From contig CANRMX010000003.1 of NCBI GenBank assembly GCA_947631855.1, forward strand, positions 74,728-116,788: a stretch of 42,061 nt of DNA, written 5' to 3'. Made by a program: the position numbers and the translations under genes. This document shows positions 26,657-33,770 of the stretch, in pieces. Within the stretch, counting starts at the first letter, position 1, and each line of letters starts with the position of its first letter. The notes beneath the pieces were generated by a model. The model was given only the letters and a program-made list of their open reading frames with translations, was not told the DNA's origin and made no database searches. Source of the stretch: an uncultured Clostridia bacterium (lineage in GTDB: Bacteria > Bacillota > Clostridia > Oscillospirales > Acutalibacteraceae).

Positions 26657-27970
26657 TTACTGGTCCCGGATGTTCTTGATGATGTCGTTGATGATGTCCC
26701 GGGTCCGGGAATCGGTCTTCACCCGCTGCTCGATCTGGCTGGTGGCGTATACCACCGTGGAGTGGTCTCTGCCGCCGAAGGTCTTTCCGATCTCCACCAT
26801 GGAAAGGTCGGTGATCTCCCGCACGATGTACATGGACACCTGCCGGGCCATGGAGATATTGGCGTTCCGCTTCTTGGAGAGGATGTCCTCGGGGGTCACG
26901 TTGCCGTAGGTGCGGGCCACCTCCTCGATGATCTTGTCCACCGTCACCGGGGCGGGCTGGGAATTGTTGATGATGTCGCTGATGGCCGCCTGGGCCGTGG
27001 TGATGTTGATGGGCTTCTCGTCCAGCAGATTGAAGGCCCGCAGCTTTTTCACCGCGCCCTCCAGCTGGCGGATGTTGTTTTTCAGCTTATTGGCGATGTA
27101 TTCGCACACCGCCGGGGGAATTTCAAAGGAGAGAGATTCCGCCTTCCGGGAGACGATGGCCGCCCGGGTCTCGAAATCCGGGGGCTGGATGTCCGCCAGC
27201 AGGCCCGATTCAAACCGGGATTTGAGCCGGTCTTCCAGCGTGGCGATCTCCTTGGGGGGCCTGTCCGAGGTGAGGATGATCTGTTTCTTCGCCTCGTGCA
27301 GCGCATCGAAGGTGTGGAAGAATTCCTCCTGGGTGGAAATTTTTCCGGCGATGAACTGCACGTCGTCCATCAGCAGCAGGTCGGCGGTGCGGTAGCGCTC
27401 CCGCACGTGGGGCATGGTGCCCCGGGCGATGCCCTCGATCACCTCGTTGGCAAAGTCCTCGCCCTTGATGTACACCACCGTTTTTCCGGGAAAGTTCTTC
27501 ATAAATTCCTTGCTCACCGCGTTGAGCAGGTGGGTCTTGCCCAATCCCGGCCCGCCGTAGATGAACAGGGGATTGTACAGCACCGCGGGCTTGGCCGCCA
27601 CCGCCTGGGCCGCCGCGTGGGCGAACCGGTTGGAGGAGCCCACCACAAAGCTCTCGAAGGTCAGGTCGTCCCCGTCGGTCTGGGGCATGGGCTCCGTTTT
27701 GGCCGCGGGCAGGATCTCCTCCTGCACCCGCAAAGTAAAGTTGATATTGGCGCCGAACACGTTTTGAAACGCTTCGCTCAGCAGGTCGCTGTAACAGCGG
27801 AGAAGGGTCTGCCGATGAAAGTCGTTGGGCGCTTCGATCACCGCCAGTCCTTCTTCAAAATTCAGAGAGACCGGCTTCAATCGGCTGAACCATGTATTAT
27901 ATGCTACCTCTGTGATACGCTCCTTACAAAACGCGCAGATCAGCTCCCAGGCTTGATCAAAAGACTCCAC
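26657..27970 (-). CDS. dnaA: chromosomal replication initiator protein DnaA
   Basis: AAA+ ATPase that binds DnaA boxes and opens the origin. 437 residues from GTG 27970 (MESFDQAWELICAFCKE), chosen because GGAGGG lies 8 nt upstream. An in-frame ATG at 27991 lies ahead of that site. Domain I is about 1-80, domain II is short, and domain III has Walker A GGPGLGKTH (139-147) and Walker B LLLMDDVQF. Domain IV has the DNA-binding signature GGRDHSTVVYATSQIEQRV near the end. First gene of the leftward replication operon. Confidence 0.97.
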   Translation of the reverse strand: MESFDQAWELICAFCKERITEVAYNTWFSRLKPVSLNFEEGLAVIEAPNDFHRQTLLRCYSDLLSEAFQNVFGANINFTLRVQEEILPAAKTEPMPQTDGDDLTFESFVVGSSNRFAHAAAQAVAAKPAVLYNPLFIYGGPGLGKTHLLNAVSKEFMKNFPGKTVVYIKGEDFANEVIEGIARGTMPHVRERYRTADLLLMDDVQFIAGKISTQEEFFHTFDALHEAKKQIILTSDRPPKEIATLEDRLKSRFESGLLADIQPPDFETRAAIVSRKAESLSFEIPPAVCEYIANKLKNNIRQLEGAVKKLRAFNLLDEKPINITTAQAAISDIINNSQPAPVTVDKIIEEVARTYGNVTPEDILSKKRNANISMARQVSMYIVREITDLSMVEIGKTFGGRDHSTVVYATSQIEQRVKTDSRTRDIINDIIKNIRDQ

Positions 27971-28017
27971 TGCCGATTCCCTCCAAAACATTCTTCTCCC
28001 CGGTCCCCGGGTCTTTT

Positions 28018-28046
28018 AGTATAGCATAAAACCGAAAATTTATCAA
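28018..28046 (-). promoter_or_regulatory. sigma-A promoter of dnaA
   Basis: On the minus strand: TTGATA (28041-28046), 17-bp spacer, TGCTATACT (core -10 at 28018-28023). Start near 28011, giving a ~40-nt leader with the GC-rich stretch CCCGGGGACCGGGG. Confidence 0.8.
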
Positions 28047-28171
28047 ATTTTTTTCCGCGTGCCCCTGGCCTGCCCATGCACAAAGTGTTGTGGTCAGTTT
28101 GCTCACGGGCCCAAGTTCTTCTGTTGTTTCCCGAAAAGAATCAAAAAAATTTTTTTGCCGCCGCCCCATCG

Positions 28172-28224
28172 CGGGATTCCGGGAAAATTTTTTGTTGACA
28201 GAATCCCGTGCTTTAGGCTATAAT
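28172..28224 (+). promoter_or_regulatory. rpmH promoter with an inverted repeat around the -35
   Basis: TTGACA (28195-28200), 18-bp spacer, TATAAT (28219-28224): consensus boxes. CGGGATTC (28172-28179) and GAATCCCG (28201-28208) form an 8-bp inverted repeat that brackets the -35. That is a plausible operator or cruciform. The 295-bp dnaA-rpmH gap holds otherwise only the dnaA promoter and A/T-runs; no convincing DnaA box was found in it. Confidence 0.8.
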
Positions 28225-28265
28225 AGGAAAACGTGAGGATATATACCCGAAAGGAGGGTTTAAAT

Positions 28266-28400
28266 ATGCTGAGAACTTATCAGCCGAAGAAGCTCCACCG
28301 CAAGAAGGAGCATGGGTTCCGCAAAAGAATGTCCGACAGAAACGGACGCAAGGTGCTTGCACGCCGCAGGGCAAAGGGCAGAGCGCGTCTTTCCTATTAA
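28266..28400 (+). CDS. rpmH: 50S ribosomal protein L34
   Basis: 44-residue, highly basic ribosomal protein ([20 protein letters not shown]..., ending [10 protein letters not shown]), the exact family length and pattern. AAAGGAGGG precedes ATG 28266. First gene of the rightward arm and unusually isolated: a terminator and ~0.6 kb of repeats separate it from rnpA, which normally follows closely. Confidence 0.97.
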   Translation: MLRTYQPKKLHRKKEHGFRKRMSDRNGRKVLARRRAKGRARLSY

Positions 28401-28413
28401 GATAAGACGCTTC

Positions 28414-28443
28414 AAAGGTCACCTCGCGTGGCCTTTCCTTTTT
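28414..28443 (+). terminator. terminator after rpmH
   Basis: AAAGGTCAC (28414-28422) pairs with GTGGCCTTT (28428-28436), one G-U pair, 5-nt loop, followed by CCTTTTTG. It lies 14 bp after the rpmH stop, so rpmH is probably a monocistronic unit with partial read-through. Confidence 0.75.
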
Positions 28444-28930
28444 GAAGGCTGGGGGCTGAGCCCCATTCACGTTAGGCCTTGCAGCTTGGGTGGAACACCG
28501 CTGATGCGCGGGTCAGGCAATTGGGTGTCTTATAGGGACTTATAGTTTTCGGGGACTAAGATAAATCCCCATGCACGTTTGGCCTTGGGGGGCCGGGCCC
28601 CCTTGCACGTTAGGCCCTTCTACTTGGGTGAAACACCGACAATGCGCGGGCCAGGCAACTGGGCGGCTTACGAGAATGAAAGGCCCTTGGAGGCTGAGCC
28701 TTCACGCACTCTGGCCTTGCGGCTTGGGTGAAACACCGATGATGCGCGGGTCAGGCTAGTGGGTGCCTTATGGGGACTTATAGCTTTCGGGGACTAAGAT
28801 AAATTCCCATGCACGTTTGGCCTTGGAGGCTGAGCCTCCACGCACTCTGGCCTTTCGGCTTGATTGCAACACCACAACTGATCGGGCCAGGCAACTGGGC
28901 GGCTTACGATAATGAAAGGCCCTTGGGGGC
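28444..28930. repeat. A-B-A-B tandem repeat array between rpmH and rnpA
   Basis: Four units fill this gene-free stretch. Units start with a short hairpin of variable arms: GGGGC-TGA-GCCCC (28452), GGGGGC-CGG-GCCCCC (28588), GAGGC-TGA-GCCTT (about 28690) and GGAGGC-TGA-GCCTCC (28825). Each continues with a GCACGTTAGGCC/CGCACTCTGGCC segment, GGGTGAAACACC (itself a small hairpin) and TGCGCGGGxCAGGC. Units 1 and 3 then carry GGGGACTAAGATAAAT (28551 and 28789, 238 bp apart). Units 2 and 4 carry GGGCGGCTTACGA (28661 and 28897, 236 bp apart). The array is therefore a duplicated two-unit module. No reading frame in it is conserved between units. Confidence 0.85.
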
Positions 28931-29029
28931 TGCGATCAACTCCCGTTTCCTTTTGCCTTGTGATTTTCCCCCTTTTGCATCCTTTGCCGCCGGACACCCA
29001 CGCGCGGGGTAGCCAATGAAAAACATGGA

Positions 29030-29049
29030 CAGCGGGCCGCTGCCCGCTG
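29030..29049 (+). promoter_or_regulatory. hairpin directly upstream of the rnpA ribosome site
   Basis: CAGCGGGC, 4-nt loop CGCT, GCCCGCTG: an 8-bp stem ending 10 nt before ATG 29060, next to the weak GGGAAAAGAG ribosome site. It could limit rnpA translation. I found no clear sigma-A promoter between the repeat array and rnpA. Confidence 0.45.
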
Positions 29050-29059
29050 GGAAAAGAGC

Positions 29060-29410
29060 ATGAGATACAAGATCGTTTCCATCACGCGAAATAACGATTT
29101 CCACCGGGCATACGGTAGGGGCCAGAGTTTTGTGGGTTCTCTGCTGGTGAGTTATGTGCGCAGGAACCGCCTGCCCTTCACCCGGATCGGGATCACCACC
29201 AGTAAGAAGGTGGGCGGCGCCGTCCAGCGCAACCGTGCCCGCCGGGTGATCCGGGAATCCTACCGGCTGCTTTCTCCCGGCGTGAAGCCGGGCTACGACC
29301 TGGTCTTCGTGTCCCGGGGCAAGACGCCCTATGTGAAAAGCGGGGCGGTGCGCAAACAGATGGAAAAGCACCTGACGGAAGCCGGCGTGCTGGCCGGAAA
29401 CGCGCCATGA
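29060..29410 (+). CDS. rnpA: ribonuclease P protein component
   Basis: Protein subunit of RNase P, which trims the 5' leader of tRNA precursors with the catalytic RNA. 116 residues; opens [21 protein letters not shown] and contains the conserved RNR motif in [19 protein letters not shown] (about residues 51-69), then [12 protein letters not shown]. The yidD ATG overlaps its stop by 4 bp. Spacing from rpmH (659 bp) is far larger than the usual ~100-150 bp because of the repeat array. Confidence 0.96.
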   Translation: MRYKIVSITRNNDFHRAYGRGQSFVGSLLVSYVRRNRLPFTRIGITTSKKVGGAVQRNRARRVIRESYRLLSPGVKPGYDLVFVSRGKTPYVKSGAVRKQMEKHLTEAGVLAGNAP

Positions 29411-29634
29411 TGAAGAAGCTCCTGCTGGGGATCATCCGCTTTTACCGCAAATACATTTCCCCCATGACCCCGTCCACCTGCAAGTATATCCCCACCTGTT
29501 CCGAATATGGGCTGGAGGCCGTGGAGCGTTTTGGCGCGCTGAAAGGCGGCGCGCTGACGGTCTGGCGGATCCTCCGCTGCAATCCCTGGAGCAAGGGCGG
29601 GTACGATCCGGTGCCGGAGAAGAAGCCCCGGTAG
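29407..29634 (+). CDS. yidD: membrane protein insertion efficiency factor YidD
   Basis: Small membrane-associated protein (75 residues) that helps YidC-dependent insertion. The family signature is intact: [27 protein letters not shown] and [23 protein letters not shown]. The start overlaps the rnpA stop (ATGATGA), implying coupled translation. It is followed by yidC after 81 bp. Confidence 0.95.
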   Translation: MMKKLLLGIIRFYRKYISPMTPSTCKYIPTCSEYGLEAVERFGALKGGALTVWRILRCNPWSKGGYDPVPEKKPR

Positions 29635-29715
29635 ATTTTGTGCACCGCGCGGGCAACTGTGGAAAACCCGCGTCCTCTGGAAGAATACGGTACCATATAA
29701 AAAGGAGAAGGTACT

Positions 29716-30810
29716 TTGGGCATTTTTGATTTCTTTGGAAGCATTCTGGGCTACCTGCTGTGGTTCCTGTACACCATCTTCAAGAACTACGGCATGGCTA
29801 TCCTTTTGTTTACCGTGATCCTCAAGCTGGTGCTGTTCCCCACCACCATCAAGCAGCAGCGGATGATGGCCGCGCAGTCGAAGCTCACCGACAAGCTCAA
29901 CGACCTGAAGAAGAAATACGCGAACAATCAGCAGAAGTACAATGAGGAAGTCACCAAGCTCTACTCCCGGGAGGGGATCAGCCCCACGTCCGGCTGCCTG
30001 ACCTCCCTGCTGCCCTTCCCCATCATGCTGGGCATTTACCGTTCGGTGATCGCGCCCCTTTCCAACACGCTGCACTGCTCTGCCGACGCCGTGCAGCAGG
30101 CCACCGCATACATTTCCAAAATTCCCGGCGTGGTCTACACCACCGCCGCGGGCGATTTCTACTCACAGCTGAATATTATCCACAATTTCGACGCCCTGAA
30201 AGCCAACCTGACCATGTTCAGCGACGCCGATCTGGCCAAGATCGAGAGCTTCTCCCGGGGCTTCCGCATCTTCGGGCTGGATCTGCTAGCCACGCCTCAG
30301 GGCTCGTCCTTTACCACTTTCCTGTGGCTGATCCCCGCCCTGTCGCTGCTTTCCGGCCTGGCCTTCCAGCTGTACACCATGTGGTATCAGAAGAAGACCA
30401 CCGGCCAGTCCCAGCAGATGGGCTGCATGCTGGTGATGCTACTGTTTTTCCCGCTGATCAGCCTCTACTGGGCCTACACCATGCCCGCCGCCGTGGGCTT
30501 CTACTGGATCATCTCCAACCTCACCAGCTTTGTCCAGACGCTGATCACCAACCGGTATTTCAGCACCGGGCAGCTCACCGCCATGACCGAGGCCCAGCGG
30601 GCCGTCACCATGGAGGCCGCCGAGGCCGCCGTGAAGCCTTTGTCCGCCGCGGCGCAGAAGGAGATCGCCGATAAGATCGCCGCCAGCGCCCAGGCCGGCG
30701 CGGCCAATCAGCAGAAGAAAGCCGCCAATGCCAAGAAGGCCGGCAATAAAAAGAAAAAAAGCGGGTCGAGTTCTGACGACTCCAACGCTTATATTGGGAC
30801 GAAAAAATAA
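29716..30810 (+). CDS. yidC: membrane protein insertase YidC/OxaA
   Basis: Inserts proteins into the cytoplasmic membrane, alone or with SecYEG. 364 residues from TTG 29716 with AAGGAG 8 nt upstream. There is no lipobox signal, unlike the two Bacillus paralogues; the protein begins directly with a membrane segment (MGIFDFFGSILGYLLWFLYTIF). The conserved groove segment ILKLVLFPTTIKQQ (arginine replaced by lysine or glutamine nearby), the CL/CTSLLPFPIMLGIYR helix and the C-terminal spans LLFFPLISLYWAYTMPAAVGFYWI are present. The tail is Lys- and Ala-rich (NQQKKAANAKKAGNKKKK), typical of ribosome-docking tails. Confidence 0.93.
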   Translation: MGIFDFFGSILGYLLWFLYTIFKNYGMAILLFTVILKLVLFPTTIKQQRMMAAQSKLTDKLNDLKKKYANNQQKYNEEVTKLYSREGISPTSGCLTSLLPFPIMLGIYRSVIAPLSNTLHCSADAVQQATAYISKIPGVVYTTAAGDFYSQLNIIHNFDALKANLTMFSDADLAKIESFSRGFRIFGLDLLATPQGSSFTTFLWLIPALSLLSGLAFQLYTMWYQKKTTGQSQQMGCMLVMLLFFPLISLYWAYTMPAAVGFYWIISNLTSFVQTLITNRYFSTGQLTAMTEAQRAVTMEAAEAAVKPLSAAAQKEIADKIAASAQAGAANQQKKAANAKKAGNKKKKSGSSSDDSNAYIGTKK

Positions 30811-30830
30811 ATGAAAGGAAGGAACATCCA

Positions 30831-31754
30831 ATGATCAAGGAAGCTGTTGCTCAGGGAGCAACCGTAGAGGAAGCATTTAACCGCGCCTGCGCGGAGCTGG
30901 GGGTCGATCCCACAGAAGCGACCTGCGAGGTGCTGGAGCTGCCCGTGAAGAAGACCTTCGGTCTCTTTGGAGGCAAGCCCGCCAAGGCCCGGGCCTATAT
31001 TGAGATCCCCGATCCCGAACCGGCCCCGGCAGCGCCCGCCGTGCCGGAAGCCCCTGCGGCCCGGGAAAATAAGCAGCCGGAAAAAGCCGACAAAGCCGAC
31101 AAGGCCGAGAAGGCTGCGGCGCAGCCGTCCAAGCGGGCGGAAGGCGTGGATCCTGCCGAAGAAGCCGCCGCTTATCTGAAACGCGTGCTGGGGGCCATGG
31201 GCCTCAACGACGTGGAAGTCTCCGTGGAAAAGGACGACAACGGCGCCGCGCTGAATCTTTCCGGCGGCGATATCAGCTTTATCATCGGGCACCGGGGCGA
31301 GACCCTGGACGCCCTCCAGTATCTGGCCTCTCTGGTGGCCAATCATGTGGGCGAAGCCTACTACCGGGTCACGCTGGATGTGGGCAATTACCGGGAAAAG
31401 CGCAAGACCACCCTGGAGGCCCTTGGCCGCCGGATGGCGATCCGCGCCGTGCGGAGCGGCCGCAACGCCGCGCTGGAGCCCATGAATCCCTACGAGCGCA
31501 GGGTGATCCACACCGCCGTACATACCATCGAGGGCGCCACCTCCTGGAGCGAGGGCGAAGCCCAGAACCGCCACGTGGTGATCGGCCCCGAGGGCGGCGA
31601 GCGGCGGCAGCGCCGGGATAACCGCGGCAAGGGCGGGTACAATCGGGGCGGCGCCAGGCCCCGCAGCACCACCGCCGCGCCCAAGCCCAATCCCACGCCC
31701 CGGGCGGACGACCCCACCGCGCCCATCTATGGGAAGATCGAAGTCAAAAAGTAA
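30831..31754 (+). CDS. jag: RNA-binding protein Jag/KhpB
   Basis: RNA-binding protein partnering with KhpA, with effects on cell division and envelope genes in Firmicutes. 307 residues: Jag_N domain (1 to about 50, ATVEEAFNRACAELGV...KKTFGLFGGKPAKARA), an Ala/Pro/Lys-rich linker (about 60-105), and KH domain (about 115-190, with IIGHRGETLDALQYLASLV). The R3H domain (about 195-255) has NPYERRVIHTAVHTIEGATSWSEGE. An extra Arg/Gly-rich tail (RRQRRDNRGKGGYNRGG) and a terminal IYGKIEVKK follow. The RGG-like tail may add RNA affinity. Follows yidC by 20 bp. Confidence 0.94.
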   Translation: MIKEAVAQGATVEEAFNRACAELGVDPTEATCEVLELPVKKTFGLFGGKPAKARAYIEIPDPEPAPAAPAVPEAPAARENKQPEKADKADKAEKAAAQPSKRAEGVDPAEEAAAYLKRVLGAMGLNDVEVSVEKDDNGAALNLSGGDISFIIGHRGETLDALQYLASLVANHVGEAYYRVTLDVGNYREKRKTTLEALGRRMAIRAVRSGRNAALEPMNPYERRVIHTAVHTIEGATSWSEGEAQNRHVVIGPEGGERRQRRDNRGKGGYNRGGARPRSTTAAPKPNPTPRADDPTAPIYGKIEVKK

Positions 31755-31785
31755 AGGCCCGTTCTGAAAGGCCGTAAGAGCGCAG

Positions 31786-31811
31786 GGAGCGGCCACCGCC
31801 GCTCCTTTTTT
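31786..31811 (+). terminator. terminator after jag
   Basis: GGAGCGG (31786-31792), 6-nt loop, CCGCTCC (31799-31805), then TTTTTT. It ends the rnpA-yidD-yidC-jag unit. mnmE begins 45 bp later, so its promoter may overlap this stretch or it may rely on read-through. Confidence 0.85.
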
Positions 31812-31855
31812 ATGGCGGTGAGCGCGATCAATCAACAAAGAAAAAGGCGGTCAAC

Positions 31856-33223
31856 ATGAGCAGAACCATTGCGGCGGTCTCCACCGGATCGGCCCCGGGC
31901 GGCATCGGCATCGTGCGCATCTCCGGGCCGGAGGCCAGAGCCGTGGCGGACCGGGTGTTCCGGTCGAAAAGCGGGCGCACCGTCGCCCAGATGAAGGGCT
32001 ACACCGCCGCGCTGGGCGGGGCATTTGCCGTCGACGGCCAGCGGCTGGACGACGTGGTGGCCCTGGTGTTTGCCGCGCCCAAAAGCTACACCGGCGAGGA
32101 CGTGGTGGAGCTCTCCTGCCACGGCGGGCTGTACATCACCCGCCGCATCTTGCAGGAGGTGCTGCGGGCCGGGGCTGTGCCCGCCCAGCCCGGGGAGTTC
32201 ACCCGCCGGGCGTTTCTCAATGGGAAGATGGATTTGGCCCAGGCCGAGGCGGTGATGCAGTTGATCTCCGCCGGCGGCGAGCAGGCGGCCCGTGCCGCGG
32301 AGGCCGGGAGCAGCGGCAGGCTGTCCCAGGCGGTGGGCGCACTGCGGGAGGAGCTGTCCGATCTGGCGGCCCATCTGGCAGCCTGGGCGGATTTTCCCGA
32401 GGAGGATGTCCCGGCCATCACCGCAGAGGGCGCGCTGGAGCGCCTCCAGCATCTTGAAAAGGAATTGACCGATTTGCTCGCCACCTTTGACCGGGGCAAG
32501 CTCTACCGGGAAGGGGTGGAGACGGTGATCGCCGGGCGGCCCAACGTGGGCAAATCCACCCTGATGAACCTGCTGGCCGGGCACCAGCGTTCCATCGTCA
32601 CGGCGATCCCCGGCACGACCCGGGATGTGGTGGAGGAAACGGTTTCCGTGGGCGGCGTGCCCCTGCGGTTGTCGGACACGGCGGGGCTTCGGGAGACCAG
32701 CGACCCGGTGGAGAGCATGGGGGTGCTTGCCGCCCGCCAGCGGCTGGAAACGGCCCAGCTGGTGCTGGCGGTGTTCGATGGCTCCCAGCCGCTCACAAAA
32801 GACGAAGCGTCCTGGCTGTGTGATTTGGACCCCCGCCGCACCGTGGCGGTGCTCAACAAATGCGATCTTCCGGCGGGCCCTGCACGGCAGGCGGTGCAGC
32901 AGAAATTCCCCCAGGCGGTGGAGATCTCCGCCTCCACCGGCGCGGGCCTGGCGCAGCTGGAACAGGCTGTCTCCGCGCTGCTGGGCGCCCGGGCCTTTGA
33001 GGCGGGGGAGGCGGTGCTGTTCACCGACCGCCAGCGGGACGACGTGCGCCGGGCGCGGGATGCCCTGGGCGAGGCGGCGTCCGCCCTGCGCAGCGGCCTG
33101 ACGCTGGACGCGGCCACGGTCTGCGTGGAGGAGGCGTTGGCCGAGCTGTACGCCCTCACCGGCCAGCGGGTGTCGGAGGCGATCATCGACCGCGTCTTCG
33201 ACCAATTCTGTGTCGGCAAATAG
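31856..33223 (+). CDS. mnmE: tRNA uridine-5-carboxymethylaminomethyl(34) synthesis GTPase MnmE
   Basis: Works as a complex with MnmG to modify the wobble uridine of several tRNAs. 455 residues: N-terminal folate-binding domain (MSRTIAAVSTGSAPGGIGIVRISG; 1 to about 120), a helical domain, and the G domain with GRPNVGKSTLMN (about 223-234), PGTTRDVVEE, DTAGLRE and NKCD. The C-terminal motif FDQFCVGK carries the catalytic cysteine (usual form FCIGK). Its partner gene mnmG lies just downstream but is separated by a 547-bp repeat block, whereas the pair is usually adjacent. Confidence 0.97.
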   Translation: MSRTIAAVSTGSAPGGIGIVRISGPEARAVADRVFRSKSGRTVAQMKGYTAALGGAFAVDGQRLDDVVALVFAAPKSYTGEDVVELSCHGGLYITRRILQEVLRAGAVPAQPGEFTRRAFLNGKMDLAQAEAVMQLISAGGEQAARAAEAGSSGRLSQAVGALREELSDLAAHLAAWADFPEEDVPAITAEGALERLQHLEKELTDLLATFDRGKLYREGVETVIAGRPNVGKSTLMNLLAGHQRSIVTAIPGTTRDVVEETVSVGGVPLRLSDTAGLRETSDPVESMGVLAARQRLETAQLVLAVFDGSQPLTKDEASWLCDLDPRRTVAVLNKCDLPAGPARQAVQQKFPQAVEISASTGAGLAQLEQAVSALLGARAFEAGEAVLFTDRQRDDVRRARDALGEAASALRSGLTLDAATVCVEEALAELYALTGQRVSEAIIDRVFDQFCVGK

Positions 33224-33231
33224 GCCGTGGC

Positions 33232-33730
33232 CGGCCAGGCCAAGTCGCGCTTCGCACGCTTGAGGCGTGCTGGCGAGTACAGGAAATTACTATACAGGTC
33301 GCGGAATTTACTGTGTGCGGGAAACTGGTGAGCTTTGCTTGTCTTTCGGTTTGTTTTGACTTTTGGGCGCGACCACGCATTCGTAGTTTGATGACAATTT
33401 TCCCGCGAATTGCATGCGGCCTCAGGCCGCCGCGGAATTTTTTGCGTGCTGGACGAAGGCGGGCTGTTGTTTGTACTAACTATCGGGCGCGACCACTTAT
33501 CTACGGTTTGATGACAACTTTCCCGCGTCTTGGCAGCGGGCCCTGCCCGCCGCGGAATTTACTGTGTGCGGGAAACTGGTGAGCTTTGCTTGTCTTGTGG
33601 TCTGCGCTCACTCTCGGGCGCGACTACTTATCTGTGGTTTACTGGAAACTTTCTTGCGTCTTGGCAGCGGGCCCTGCCCGCCGCGGAATTTTTTGCCTGC
33701 GGGCCGAGGGTGCGCTTCAACGACAATCTA
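33232..33730. repeat. A-B-A-B repeat array between mnmE and mnmG
   Basis: GCGGAATTT marks the start of four units at 33301, 33432, 33552 and 33683 (steps 131, 120, 131). Units 1 and 3 share ACTGTGTGCGGGAAACTGG and GAGCTTTGCTTGTCT. Units 2 and 4 share TTTTGCxTGCxGGxCGA. Unit 1 is bounded by GGTCGCG (33297-33303) and CGCGACC (33368-33374). Units 2 and 3 keep CGCGACC/CGCGACT. Each unit ends in a palindrome (GCGGCC-TCA-GGCCGC, or GCGGGC-CCT-GCCCGC twice). Before mnmG there are four short tandem CAATCTA/CAATTTA copies (33724-33751). The array resembles sequence at 10.70-10.94 kb. No gene is seen in this 547-bp gap. Confidence 0.85.
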
Positions 33731-33770
33731 CAATCTACAATTTACAATCTACTTAGAGGAGAGGAACGCT

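Noticed and set aside
27971-28265. Second DnaA-box cluster in the dnaA-rpmH gap
   Set aside because: The best candidates (such as CCATGCACA near 28073) match only 7 of 9, do not cluster and have no adjacent DnaA-trio.
28444-28930. CRISPR array or retron-like element at the repeat array
   Set aside because: Units are 100-140 bp, alternate in two types and have no unique spacers; there is no cas or reverse transcriptase gene in the window.
28312-28997. Small open frames of 60-85 codons within the rpmH-rnpA array
   Set aside because: They are not in register between repeat units, lack ribosome sites and share no protein pattern.
29635-29715. Promoter before yidC
   Set aside because: No -35/-10 pair with acceptable spacing; yidC is more simply read through from rnpA-yidD.
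33313-33770. Plus-strand frame through the 33-kb array leading into mnmG
   Set aside because: It lies in frame with mnmG only by chance openness; the TTG at 33771 has a strong ribosome site and matches the MnmG N-terminus.
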